Assembly (NCBI GenBank): GCA_963082975.1
Contig: OY720349.1
Coordinates: 43,071,962 to 43,135,961, forward strand
Length of the DNA: 64,000 nucleotides
Source of the DNA: Labia minor
Taxonomy: Eukaryota; Arthropoda; Insecta; Dermaptera; Spongiphoridae
Direction: 5' to 3'
Shown piece by piece: positions 48,990-60,415 of the stretch. The notes beneath the pieces are model-generated. The model was given only the letters and a program-made list of their open reading frames with translations, ran no database searches and had not been told where the DNA came from. The translations under genes and the position numbers were made by a program. How positions within the stretch are numbered: position 1 is the stretch's first letter; each line of letters begins with the position of its first letter.

Positions 48990-49900
48990 GAAACATTGAT
49001 AGGTAAATGAATTGGACTGGAAGAGGAGACATATGATTAGAGAAATTGGGGAAAAATCAACCGAAATGTAATTAAACAAAAAAATTCAATAATTATGATA
49101 CGGATACGACTTACATACAATTAACATACAAAATGTAGAATTTGAAAAAGTATAAATATTTAAATACTTAAGATCTCTAATCACGAAGGATAATAATATT
49201 CGAGAAGAATTTAAATCGACGTTGTAATTGAGTAACGCATGTTATTATGCAGTAAAGGGGCTTATCTCATCAAAGAGGATCAAAATTAAAATATATAAAA
49301 CAATTATTTTTCATGTTGATCGATGACTAGGGTGACCATATTTCGAAAACACCAAACCGGGACAAACGGTATACCTTTTTTTTAGAACTAAATTGAAAAA
49401 ATTTTGAAAAAAAAAATTACGAAATGTAATAAATATTGAAAAAACAGTAGGGTGTCCCGAAGACATTTTTGGGACAGAGCACCTAAAGACGGGACGTTTG
49501 GTCACCCTATCGATGACTCTGGGAGACGAGAGTAGATTTGGAGTATTTGTGAGATTAATATTGTTCGCAGCATTTATAGGCCAAAAGAAGATGAGGTCAC
49601 AGGGGGTGGCGGAGATGGCATAACGAGAAATAATGTCCAGATATAGTTAAGGTTATAAAATCAAGAAGGCTGGGATGGGATGGGGACGTGGTTGGAATTA
49701 GAGAAACTAGAAATTGGGAGAAACCGATTGGGAAACATCCGGTGGAAGACCAAGGACCAAGGTGGGTGGACAATGAAGGAAGGGACATGGGAGAGATGGG
49801 ACAGGGTAGGATTTGGTTGTAGCTCAGGATAGGGACGCTTAGAGAAATGTGGATGCTGCGGCTAAGAATTTTCGAAAACTGTAGAGACACAGAGTTAGAT
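48990..49900 (+). pseudogene. LINE 3' half within Helitron
   Basis: Same LINE as 35876. Recognisable pieces across frames are a VIREIGEKS-like stretch (about 49035), ITKDNNIREEF (about 49183), CYYAVKGLIS (about 49240), a GDESRF-like stretch (about 49520), and PIGKHPVEDQGP-like and NVRRD-like tail pieces. The tail CACAGAGTTAGATAAATAC ends it. A 182-bp hAT MITE interrupts it at 49328. Heavily frameshifted. Confidence 0.75.
49328..49509. mobile_element. hAT-type MITE nested in the LINE
   Basis: 182 bp, ends TAGGGTGACC / GGTCACCCTA, flanked by a perfect 8-bp duplication TCGATGAC (49320-49327, 49510-49517). Removing it restores the LINE reading TCGATGACTCTGGGAGACGA, which aligns with the uninterrupted LINE copies. 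The subterminal words GGGACAAACGG / GACGGGACGTTTGG form longer imperfect inverted repeats. Confidence 0.88.
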
Positions 49901-50118
49901 AAATACAATAATAATATATCATTAATTTAATGATTAAATTAAAATATATTTTACAAGAAAACAAATACATGTCTTATCTACTTATACTGATTGAAACAAA
50001 ATGGATGAAAACCTTTTACATACAGACTTTCAACCAAATACTATGTATCACTCGGGGGTACAGGGGGCGGAGCCCCCGTCTAGGTGTCAAGAGCGCCGAA
50101 GGCGCTCGGAGCAGCTAG

Positions 50119-50220
50119 TATTTATTGAATATTTGTATTTTTAAAGAAATAAAAGAAGAAAGAAATAAAGAAGTTCAAAAAATTAAATTTAAAGGACTTG
50201 ATAGAAACAAAGTAATATTA
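50119..50220. other. Short intron spacer
   Basis: Purine-rich AT sequence between the Helitron end and the next MITE. Confidence 0.6.
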
Positions 50221-50446
50221 CAGGATGTCCGAAAAGATTTTCCATGATTACATAAATAAATTAATTATTAAATTAAATTAAATTAAATTATTCATTATTA
50301 TTAAAATTCTAAAAGAGCAAGTTTTGTTTTATATTATTATTATTATTATTGTCAGATGAATAAAGTATGTGCTTAAAATTATTAATTTAATTTAATTTAA
50401 TAATTAATTAATTTATGTAATCATGGAAGACTTTTCGGATACCCTG
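50221..50446. mobile_element. MITE with about 60-bp inverted ends and captured interior
   Basis: Ends CAGGATGTCCGAAAAGATTT / ...ACTTTTCGGATACCCTG. The inverted match continues through an AATT-rich stretch for about 60 bp. TA precedes the left end (50219-50220), and TTTA follows the right, so the duplication is unclear. The interior 50298-50380 is almost identical to 50778-50859 outside the element. Confidence 0.75.
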
Positions 50447-51603
50447 TTTAATATCTGAAAAATAGTTTTGCTATTTAAGTATGTATATAGTATATATATA
50501 TATATATATATATATTTATCGAGACTATATAAAAATATAGCATGAATAAAATATTTGCATGTTGTGAAGTATACAATAGCTCTACTATACTATAAATAAA
50601 AGATTAGTTTAGTTTTTCCTAGAACTGACAAAATTAGAAACATTAAAATATTTAGAAGATATAAAAAGTGTTAAGGTAATTCGTTTAAATAAATCAAAAA
50701 TTTATATTCCGAGAAATATTTATATCAAGGTATACAAGTAAAAGAATATTAAATAAATAATTTTTATACATAAGACCTTATTAAAATTCTAAAAGAGCAA
50801 GTTTTGTTTTATATTATTATTATTTCAAAGTCAGATGAATAAAGTATGTACTTAAAATCATTGCAATGTTTTGATTATATTTTTGACAACATTTTCAAAA
50901 TTCACAAAATATAATGTTCCTTCTAAGGAGATTAGCAGAGATGGAGTGGTAAGTAAAGAGGAATCAAGATAAATTTTCCTTTACTCATTCCACAATTTAT
51001 AATACTCACCTAATTATTAAAATTAATATTTATGAATATTAGAAGATCCCTCCTTTCCTCTTATTATAATATTTATTTAAGAATGATTTTCATTTTTATA
51101 TTCACACAAATTTATTGAAATTATGTAAGATTAGGTTTAATCCGTCACTGAATTAATAGAAATGAAGTTTAATCTCATTAGTGTATTATTCATTAAAAAG
51201 AGATAATAATTTCTAAATGAATAATGATTATACGTTTGTTTTAATTAATATTAATCAAACAAATAAGTGAAATAGATTAAGTTTAATGTGTCTGATGTTT
51301 TATTTTTATTATAAATAGGTAAAACTTTTTTCTAATGACTGGAAATTAATAAAAAAAATAAATAAATAAATAAATAAATAAAAAAAATAAAGAGGTATAG
51401 GTTTATAAAAAATGGAATAAAATAAATTCGATGGGGAAATAAATTTGTCTTGAAAATCGGCTATTATTACAAAGATAAATAAAAGAGCTTAGGAATGAAA
51501 TATTTTCAAAAAAAATAGCTATTAATTTGTCATAATAGAAGGGAATCTCGTGTGAAAACTCACAAGTTGTATTTCTAGCAATTTGTATATATGTATAAAT
51601 GCG

Positions 51604-51643
<40 letters not shown>

Positions 51644-52769
51644 CGTTTTACTAATAATTAATGTGATTTTCTTGCCAGACAGACGTGAGTAATGTCTGAG
51701 CAACAAGAACAAGAAAAACTTTGCGGTTTGTTGGAGGGTAAGGCTATCTATTTCGAAATGTTGTGTGAATTTTATGAACAAAAAGTTCAAAGATCAAAGA
51801 TAAAAATAAATAAATAAAATATACTAAAATATAGAGTTAATTGACATTGTATTGTATTTCGAACAATATTTAAAAATACATCTCTATGTAAATATAATGG
51901 AAGTGTATAGAAAACCACTTAGAAACAGAAACTTTGCAATTACTTATACAAAAATATTTAAGGGAAAGTGATTAATATTTTCATAAAAAAGTTCGTTTTT
52001 AATTTATTTATTTGTTTGTAAATCGGTTTAAATATAATTAAATTTAGATTTAATAATAATAATTAAATAATAAGGATTTATTGTGTGTGTGTGTGTCTTT
52101 GAGAGATTAGTATAGGATTGAGAGTGTAATGGATTTTAAACACCCCTTCTTTTGGATCTTAGTATGTGTTGAGGGGATATGAAATTTGACATATCATCCA
52201 TATTTATTAACACAACTTTGATTGTTTTTGGATTTTAATAAAAAAATCATATGAGAATTAACGAAATTTCCGTTTCACTTTCTATAACAAATTTATTCAT
52301 CCATTATTAAAGTAATTTTAATACTACTATAATAACAAATTTCTTTGGTTTTGTAAAATTTCAAGAAATATTTTAGTTATTTGTTTTTATTGTAAGAATT
52401 AATCCATTGATGTGATTTTTTTTAGTTTGTATACAGTTTTCATTACATTTTACAAGAACTTATCCATTATTTTTTCACAAATTGGTCAAATATTTATATT
52501 TCCGAAATTTAATATATAATATATAATAAATTGGCAGAGGAAAGTCATTGTTTAGTTTTGTTTTTTTTTTTTATAATAAAGATTTTGAACATATTTATTC
52601 AAAGACGTGACAATAATTATTTTTACTTAATGAATTTAATTTTAAAATTAAATGCGATTTTTATAAATTTTGATAATTTAAATTAAACGGATATTTGTTA
52701 ATTGTACATAAGCATAACAATTTTATAACATTACTTGGATCTTTATTTTTTATTTTCGTATGAACTTTT
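50447..52769. other. AT-rich intron segment
   Basis: Contains the 82-bp direct repeat of the MITE interior at 50778-50859. (AT)n lies at 50490-50515 and (TA)n(GT)n at 51605-51644. No genes. Confidence 0.6.
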
Positions 52770-53510
52770 CAAATATCGAGAGGTTACATGGCGAATAGGT
52801 TTCGCCTCTTCAGCGAAACGAGTCAAGTCGGGAGTAGTGGGAGTAGACACCGGCCACCGACCTGGAGGCATTCGGAGCCCTGCTGGCCCATTCCACCACA
52901 GATCATTGTTTATGAGCTGAGGAGGAAGCACACCGCGAAAAGCGCAATCGGTGGGATTATCGACAGATTGAATGTGTCGCCATTGATCCGGGGTGACGAG
53001 ATCCTGAATTTCGGATACTCGGTTGCCAACAAATAATGGTGGAATCCGAATAGGCGGAGATGGTGTCGAATGTAAGTAAGTTGCGGGAAACTTAGTATGA
53101 TGTTCAATGCGGGAGAGAGAGATTACTTTGAGAGGGGCTAATCAAAGATGAATAAACTGTGGTGTGGTCTCTGGAAATTAAGTATACGCACGCAGCATAC
53201 CCGGATTCTGAAGACATGATGAGATTGGCATAATGCGCGGAAGAATAGCGTGACGCGGAAAATGACGGGGGTGAGCCAATCCAAGGGATCAAATATACGC
53301 GGAATTTGGGACAAAATCGTGCGTTTTGTGTTTGGGGGGACGGGTTCCGTGCGAACAGAGTATGAAAAGAGGTCAGTGGTAGGAATCCACACCAACCCCA
53401 ATACCTTGATTGTGGGATCGTGGACAAAATCAAGCCAGCTGACTTGGTGAAAGAGAGGGGGAAGAAGATACCACCACCCGTTGGGAGATGGCAGCACAGT
53501 AGGAACGCGC
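52770..53510 (-). pseudogene. BEL/Pao LTR-retrotransposon pol fragment
   Basis: GC-rich minus-strand sequence in otherwise AT-rich intron. In order along the minus strand: a GWWYLPP-like region, VLGLVWIPTTDLFSYSV, TKRTILSQIPRIFDPLDWL, then after a shift QDLVTPDQWRHIQS, DNPTDCAFRGVLPPQLINND and LWWNGPAGLR. These are the conserved block after reverse transcriptase and the RNase H-to-linker block of BEL/Pao polyproteins. The part between them is missing and frames change, so it is a rearranged fragment. No LTRs, protease or integrase are seen nearby. It ends abruptly 25 bp before a mariner derivative, across an (AT)n tract (53512-53532). Confidence 0.82.
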
Positions 53511-53534
53511 TATATATATATATATATATATACA

Positions 53535-54232
53535 CAAGGGTGGTCTGAAAAGTTTCCGATCTGACCAAGAAGTTTTTCAATTTTTTGTTTGTTTTATTTT
53601 TCAAAATTCAAGATAGCCGAGACCTGAACAATGACAGCTAACGTGTGCGAAATATTTTGCAAAACCATTTGAATATGGAAAGCTGTGTGCAACGTTTCTA
53701 ACGATAATTTGGCGCTGTAGGCGTAATCCAAACGAAATTTTGCGTCGATTCATAACTGTTGACAGTGGCGTAACTAAGGGGGGGGGGGGCAGGGGGGACC
53801 TATGTCCCCGGGCGCCAAATTTAGGGGGCGCAAAATTAGGGAAGCCAAAGAAGAATTAATATTTAAAGTTAAACTGTATTTTGTGTAAGTCAATAAATAT
53901 TATTTATACGCTTTTTAAAATCTGTTAAACCTATTTCGTTATTCGTCATTAATATTCTTTAAAAAAAAATTAAATTAAATATATATATATATAAGAAAGG
54001 GGGCGCTAATCTCAGTTGCCCCCAGGAGCAAGAACCTCACGGTACGCCACTGACTGTTGATGAGACTTAAATTAAATTAAATCAAATTTAATTAATTAAT
54101 TAAATTAATTAGAACACCGTTATGAGAGATGTTTCAGTGTTGATGGAGATTATGTTGAAAAATATAGCAAAAAAAAAAATTTAAAAACATCGATTTTCTT
54201 GGTCAGGTCGGAAACTTTTCAGCACACCCTCG
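53535..54232 (+). mobile_element. Internally deleted mariner (family M), copy 4, with nested hAT
   Basis: Ends CAAGGGTGGTCTGAAAAGTT / ...CTTTTCAGCACACCCTCG, with TA at 54233-54234 (left flank altered to CA). + orientation; transposase pieces as in copies 1-3, with extra small deletions. A 290-bp hAT MITE and its 8-bp duplication sit exactly in the FLRRFIT/VDE-type codons; without them the element is 400 bp. Confidence 0.88.
53763..54052 (+). mobile_element. hAT-type MITE (family C), copy 2, nested in mariner
   Basis: 290 bp, same ends (CAGTGGCGTAAC / GTACGCCACTG) and body as 35470-35761. Flanked by the perfect duplication ACTGTTGA (53755-53762, 54053-54060). The uninterrupted site CATAACTGTTGATGAG (or its complement) is present in other family M copies. 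The G-run near the left end is longer here (12 G). Confidence 0.92.
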
Positions 54233-56604
54233 TATATATATATATACTTTATAGTGAATGGATTTTATTTCACATATATTATATAGAATTAATAATAAAA
54301 GTTAATATGCATGATGATGATTTGTTGTTTGTTTGAATGAGGGAGGTATCCTAAAATAAATTACTTAATTTTATTCAAATCCTCCTCACTCACAAAATCA
54401 AATACTGAACCCTTTATTCATAAAACTACGATAAATTCAAATATATTTTTAAAATGCACATAACATAATGATGTTCATGTGATCTACAAGAACATGTCAA
54501 GGGTGGAATAAAAGAACAAATCAAAGAAAATGATTATTCGGTGAATTTTTTCTTAAATTTATTTTAAAGTGAATCTGCCCTTGGATATTTGTAGTCTTGA
54601 AAAGGGTTATAAAACGTGTGGGTGTTATCTAGGGGGATGAGTATAAAATAGAACGGGTGTCAAATAGGCCCTGTTCACGCTTTCGCTCCCGAGGGGACGA
54701 AACAATCTCTCTCGCTCAATTGTAGATGGCGGATGGGTGGGCGGGATGCTACTGGTTTGTTTTGGATAATTTATCACTTTTTTCCACCCACTTCTCTCTC
54801 ATTTTCTCTCTTTTTCCTGTGAGGTTGGTTAGATCGTGATTGACAGATAGCCCTCTTCAATGCTTTCTCTTTGTCACACTCTAAAATTCCACCCTTTTCT
54901 AGTCTTTTTCCTTGAATAAAGCAATACAATTGCTTCCTAAATCCACTGTTTTTCCTTTCTCTTCCCACAAATTCTGCCACTTTTTCTTTGGCACTCTCTG
55001 TCTCCTTTTTTCGCCCTCTTTATTTTTTTAGCGGATATTTATTTAATAGAAACAACCAGCAACTGAGAAAAGTACTTTAAAACAAGACATTTTTATAATA
55101 ACAAAGTAGTAGTATTTTTTTCCTGATTATTCATTGATCGAAATTTTATATTAAATTTAATTATCAATAAAAGATATATATTTTCATATTTCTTTATTTA
55201 GATCTTTTTTTCTCTTCATTTTTTTAAAAAAGAGAAATATAAAAAGAGTAAGGGAAAAAAAGTTTAAAATAATCTGTTAATTAAACTATTCCAAGGAGTT
55301 TTAATCTAGATATATATATTCGAAAGAAGATTCAATATGTCTTCATCTCTTATTCCTGGTAGTTAAGAAAACTGCACTGCGACGAAGATGATGTGCGATA
55401 AGATGCGGGCCAAGGAGAGCGTAAAGAGAGCATTTCATAGTAAGAGAAAACACAATGGGGTTAATTTTTAACCGTCTCCCCGGATGGGATGTGTCCAAGT
55501 CTGAAAAAGTTTTACCCAAGCCACAAAAGAGTCGCGCCTTGAGTTTTCTTGTCCTCCCACTCTGTCCCTCCGCATATCCCAAACTTCCTCCCACATCTTT
55601 CAACCCCACCACACACAATCCCCTTCACAATTAACTTTTAATTAAAAGTTAATTGCCGCCGTATGGCACATCTTTGTGGTTAAATTTTCTATATATATAT
55701 TTTATATTAACAAAAAAATATTCTAAAAAAAAACTTTTTATTCTAAATTAAACTTAAAATATTAAAAATTAAAATTGAAAAAAAAAAAAAAATGAAAATC
55801 TGAACGAATTATCTATATTTATTTTCAATTTTAGAGTAGTAGAAGTTAACCAATTAATTTATTTCGCTTAGTTGATCTTTTAAAAAATTAAGCAAATTAC
55901 TTGATAAAGTTTTTTTTCTTTCTATCAGAGAGATTTCCGGGCAATTAAATTATAATCGATGTACATGGACATTATTTAGATTTTCACCCAACCGAGTAAA
56001 ATACTTTTTTTTAAAAAATAAAACAAAAAATTAACAATATAGCAAAAAATTTGTGCTTGATTAATTTAATAGAATATAATAAGTTAATTGATAATATAGT
56101 GGCAGTTTGTACAATATAAATTAAATTTGTGAATTCTGTAATTTAATAATTTTGATTTTGGATGTTTCCTCAATAAAATGGGACAGCTTATTTTTTAGAT
56201 TTCAAAGTTTATCCAGATTTTCTTCAAATTTTGTTCAATTATGATAAAATCTATTTTATTTCTATAAAATTATTTTCAATTTTTTTTTTTTGTTTTTTTT
56301 TGAAAATTGATAACTATAAAAATTAAATAAACACTTTAAAAAAACTTTTAAAAAAAAATAAAATTTTTCTTTATTATTTAAACAAATTGAAAAATGCATT
56401 AAAAAGCAGAAGATATTTTTTATATAATCTTTTAAATTAAATTAAATTAAAAAAAAATGTCTTTTGAATTTTACATTTTTACATTAAGTGAATTCATTAG
56501 CTCTAAATTTTTATTATTTCATTTGTAGTATTTAAAAACATTCTCTGACAAAAATAATTTTCTGTTAAACAATTTATTTTTAATAAAGAATAAAGCTTAA
56601 AATT
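54233..56604. other. Intron B-C: AT-rich with two GC-balanced islands
   Basis: Islands at 54580-55020 (GGATGGGTGGGCGGGATGCT; a T/C-rich block at 54777-55015) and 55340-55680 (CCGTCTCCCCGGATGGGATG; palindrome TTAACTTTTAATTAAAAGTTAA at about 55631-55652). No splice-bounded coding frame and no recognised repeat. They are possible conserved non-coding elements. Confidence 0.45.
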
Positions 56605-56705
56605 ATGGGCGTATAGGCTTGATGGTAACAGCTTGAGACTGTAAATCTGCGTGTCCCTCGCACGTCAATCTCTTTAGTTCTGAACCTCGGGGCGAACGTT
56701 TAGAC
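56605..56705 (+). repeat. tRNA-Tyr-like sequence, possibly an old SINE head
   Basis: Reads like a degenerate tRNA. GATGGTAACAGCTTGAGACT matches a D-arm region. The 7-nt loop CTGTAAA between AGA and TCT has a GTA (Tyr) anticodon. AGTTCTGAACCTC sits in the B-box position. The acceptor arms do not pair well, so a working tRNA is unlikely. A hAT MITE inserted just after it. Confidence 0.4.
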
Positions 56706-57113
56706 CAGTGTTTCTCAACCTTTTTGGACCAAACGCCCCCTTTGTAAGACCCGCTTCTTAATTCGCCCCCCCCCCCCCCTATAGATTTTTACAGATAAAA
56801 ATTGCATGATAATCCCTAATATAAGGTAGGTACACTAGGTGATACTTAGAGCCATATTGAAAAATCGAGTTCCAGAACCTGATTGCAAAATCATCTGACA
56901 TTTTTTTAGAACCATAATGAAAAAAATTGAAAAAAAGATGAAATGTTTAAAACGCCTGTTTGCAAAATCATCTTACCTTTTTTTAGAGTTGAAAATGATT
57001 TCGCCCCCCAAAACTAACTTATCGCCCCCCAAAATCGTATAGTCAAATAATCGCCCCCTTTAAGATGTCGATCGCCCCCCAGGGGGCGATATCGCCCAGG
57101 TTGAGAATCACTG
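56706..57113 (+). mobile_element. hAT-type MITE (family D)
   Basis: 408 bp, ends CAGTGTTTCTCAACCTTTTT / ...CCAGGTTGAGAATCACTG, flanked by the perfect 8-bp duplication GTTTAGAC (56698-56705, 57114-57121). Repeated CGCCCCCC words occur at both ends, with a poly-C run at 56767-56780. Non-coding. Confidence 0.9.
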
Positions 57114-57914
57114 GTTTAGACCATCATCTCTGATTATAATTGGTGAACCTACCCAATTTTAATTGAGATAAATATGTTTTATCTTTACTTTGATTATGAT
57201 GTGTATATCTATATAATTAAACGACTTCGCAATCATAAACTCCATGTGATGCCTCTGGTGGCCAAGTTAAGAAGTTGACATTCAATATAAAATTAATAAT
57301 TCTAGAAATTTCCTTACAAAGAATATTTATAATATTAAAATTTTTATTTTAAGTTCTAATATTCTATAATATTAAAAGTAAAATTAAATTAAATTAAATA
57401 TTACTATAATTGATTAATATTTTTTAAAACAAATTAAGTAATATTTTTTATATTTAAATTTATATTTTGAAAAATTTGCAAATTTGAGTGAAAACGAAGA
57501 TCTAAATGAGAGAAAAGAGGTTAAAGAAAGAAGGCACGGTGGTTATAAGTGTATATTTTTCTTGATGATTGAATTACTATTTTCTTTATACACATAATTT
57601 ATAGAATTATTTATTTCTTGACATATTTTGTTACTTTGTATTCGTTGTAAATATCACTAAAAAGTAGTAGTTTTACTAATTTTTTATACATATTTTTTTA
57701 AACTAAAAATAAGATGATATAAACTAAACATTGGTTTATTAAATCATGTTCATTTTTCTGAGGGCATCTTTACAGAAATTTTCATAAAATAAAAGAACGT
57801 CTTGTAATATTAATATGGTAAATAAACAATTTAAAAGTCGAAAAAAGAAGATATACTATTCAAAACTGATCAACAAAGGAGTTATATACTGAACCCCGTC
57901 GTGATATGAATATT
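57114..57914. other. AT-rich intron segment
   Basis: No feature recognised. Confidence 0.55.
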
Positions 57915-58025
57915 TTAATATACTGATTGAATTAAAATGAATTAAAACCTTTCGCATACAGACTTTCAACAAATTATTATGTATTATATCGGGGGTACAG
58001 GGGCAGAGCCCCCTATCTAGGTGCT
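57915..58025 (+). mobile_element. Helitron 3' end, truncated
   Basis: Matches the chimera family from TATACTGATTGAATTAAAAT through CTTTCGCATACAGACTTTCA and CGGGGGTACAGGGGCAGAGC to CTAGGTGCTC. The terminal hairpin and CTAG are missing. No LINE piece is attached, so it is only the Helitron portion. Confidence 0.65.
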
Positions 58026-59116
58026 CTTTTAAAACGGTGATTTAAATAAATCAATAAAAATAATAAGTTTTTAAATTAATTTGATTTATTTCAGTTGTTA
58101 TGTCATCATCATGTCATCCCCTAATCAAAATATTACTTTTTTATATGTTTATTGTGAATGATTATATTTAGAAATACATTTTCATTTTAATATTTCTTTT
58201 GTTTTTGAGTTTATAAATAGTTAATAATAAATATGTTCATAGAGAAACAAAATAGTCTCATTATATTTTGAATTATGGGTGAATAAATAGATGCCACAAT
58301 TAAAAAATATTAGAAATACCGGGAATGAAAAAGAATATCTAATTAAATGCTAATTAAAAACTGTTAATTAGCATTTTAGATGATAAATTTTTAACATAAT
58401 TGATGTTGATCGTTTAACAAATATATCTGACGAGTGTAAAAAAAATGTAAAGAAGATTGAATTGAATGCCTACCTTTCTTTTATTAAATCAAATAACACG
58501 TAACAGTTTCTTGGGCGTGGCAACTCAATCAGTGAGGAACCAATTAAAACGCCTTTTTGCATGGAAATAATAATAATAAAACGAGAGAGAAAGAGAGAGA
58601 AAAAACGACACTCCTCCTGAGAGGAAAATAAGAGAAATAGCATAGGGTTCGTGATGTGGGGCCCGGGTGGAGTGGGGAGGGGCGGATGAAATGGGACAGT
58701 AGTAGAAGAAGAGAAAAAGGCTTTCGATTTCTGTTTGCTTTTCGATTGGCATTTGTCATCGATGCGTCACTATCAGCCTGGCGAATTCACTACCGCTATT
58801 TCCTTCTTCCTTTTATTCTCTTTTGTGTATAGGCCTGTGTGAGTTTTATAAAAAAAAGCAAAAAAAAAAAAGAATGAAACTGTGAAAAATAGCCACTTCT
58901 ATTTATATTTTGTATTTGTTTTTCTACTCTTTTCCTACTCCTATTTTCTAAGTAAACTGTATCATAATTTATATGAGTTTAGGAAAGAGATGGGTTGAAT
59001 ATTATTCTACATAGTGAATGTTCTTTTTTCACATCGTTTATTTATTTTTCCCAATGAATGCTAATAATAATCTATCTATTAATTTTTTCATTATACAAAT
59101 TTTATAAGTTGAAGTA
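58026..59116. other. Intron B-C segment with a GC-balanced island
   Basis: 58500-58800 is GC-balanced and apparently unique (GGGGCCCGGGTGGAGTGGGG at about 58659). It has a purine tract at 58580-58605. No coding signal. Confidence 0.45.
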
Positions 59117-59693
59117 CAGGGGTTGGACAAAAATATGGAAACACCTTGTGAAATGCATGTTTGAAAAGAAAGAATGATTTTAATGAAATATGTAGGTGCC
59201 GCTGGCGTTTTTGACTATTGACGTCACCTATACAACTTCGTAAATGTGCTAAACAGTTCAGTTGTTGTCGGAGTACTGTTATATGATGTTGTCATTGCAT
59301 TATGTCAGAGTTAACAGACTTCGAACATGGGCAAATTGTTGGAGCACGTATTGTAGGTGCTTCCATAAGCAAGGTAACCGAGGTGTTTAGTGTATCAAGA
59401 GGTACTGTATCGAAGATTTATTCGAAAAGCGGAAAAACATCATCTTCTAAATCACAGCGCGGACGAAAGTGTGTCCTGAGTAATCGTGACAGGACGATCA
59501 TTAAGGGCAATTGTGACGAAAAATAAGAAGACCACAGCTGCAAAAGTTACTTCTGAAATGAATGTTGTGTTACCGAACCCTGTGAGTACCAAAACAATTA
59601 GAAGGGAGCTTCATAAACAGGGAATTGCTGGCCGTGCGTAAGCAAAGAAACATGTTTTTTTAAAGGTGTTTCCATATTTTTGTCCAACCCCTG
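59117..59693 (+). mobile_element. Deleted Tc1-type transposon
   Basis: 577 bp flanked by TA (59115-59116, 59694-59695). Inverted ends CAGGGGTTGGACAAAAATAT / ...ATATTTTTGTCCAACCCCTG extend over about 30 bp. It encodes only the N-terminal bipartite DNA-binding region of the transposase and has lost the whole DDE domain. Confidence 0.9.
59302..59526 (+). pseudogene. Tc1-type transposase N-terminal fragment
   Basis: Opens MSELTDFEHGQIVGARIVGA and continues SISKVTEVFSVSRGTVSKIY, the first helix-turn-helix of Tc1 transposases. A GRK(C)-type basic linker follows. A frameshift near 59490 moves the second helix-turn-helix into another frame (TSEMNVVLPNPVSTKTIRRE, then LHKQGIAGRA, about 59550-59640), which ends at a TAA. 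Both DNA-binding subdomains are therefore present but not in one frame, and no catalytic domain follows. Confidence 0.86.
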
Positions 59694-59721
59694 TATATAT
59701 TACATTACTACCAATATAAAA

Positions 59722-60027
59722 TGAATTGCATACCTCTATGCATCTCCAGATATAGTTAGGGTTATAAAATCGAGAAGGCTGCGATGGGCAGGGCACATGG
59801 CTAGAATGGGAGAGGAAAAAATGGCGAAAAATATATATTGGTGGGGAGACCGATTGGGAAACGTCCACTTGGAAGACCAAGGACGCGGTGGATGGACATG
59901 AGAGAGATAGGAGAGGGTAGGGGTTGGATGGTTGTGGCTTAAGATAGGGACACTTGGAGAAATGTGGTTGCTGCGGTCAAGAACTTTCGAGTTCCGTAAA
60001 GACACACAGAGATAGATAGATAGAGTA
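59722..60027 (+). pseudogene. LINE 3' end, 5'-truncated copy with GATA tail
   Basis: Same LINE as 35876 but only its last 300 bp. It holds LYASPDIVRVIKSRRLRWAG (about 59735-59795), HMARM and GRPIGKRPLGRPRTRW (frame-shifted, about 59840-59895). RDTWRNVVAAVKNFRVP with a stop is at about 59946-60000, then the tail (GATA)n at 60010-60025. No Helitron sequence follows, so the LINE also exists independently of the Helitron. Confidence 0.83.
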
Positions 60028-60415
60028 ATATAAAATATAATCCCAAAAACGCATGTTTTCAGAAAATTAGATAATCAACTATAAAAGGAAATGGGGTGAT
60101 TTTTGGTAATCTAATGGCATGATCAATTTAAGAAATTATAAATGAAATAAGTAAATATTAATGATGATTGAGTTAAAATTGAGAAGGTGTGTAACAAAAA
60201 TAGAACTTTCGTTTAATTATGACGCGCTTCTATTTTGAAAGTCTCCCTCTGGTTATATTATCTTAATGGCTCTTATCAACTCACTTATAAACTATCTACG
60301 TTCAACTTGTTTAATGGCAATAGTTTGCTCGTAATTAATTGCATTTCTTTCATCGTTTATTCATTGTTTTCCTTCATTCATTAGATTAATGTTGATTATT
60401 TATTTAATGTTACAG
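60028..60415. other. Distal intron before exon C
   Basis: AT-rich with a pyrimidine-biased stretch leading to the acceptor TGTTACAG at 60408-60415. No repeat recognised. Confidence 0.6.

Larger units (their letters stand above)
48797..50118 (+). mobile_element. Helitron-LINE chimera, long copy
   Basis: The 5' side is diverged (TCCAGAAATATATATAAAGG, then AGAGTGTTTGTATGCATG) but aligns with 26696. The 3' side has a perfect GGGGGC-GGA-GCCCCC palindrome and the hairpin GAGCGCC-GAA-GGCGCTC at about 50091-50107. CTAG ends the element at 50118, followed by T. The interior holds LINE sequence (48990-49900) and an (AT)n tract (48867-48907). Confidence 0.8.
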
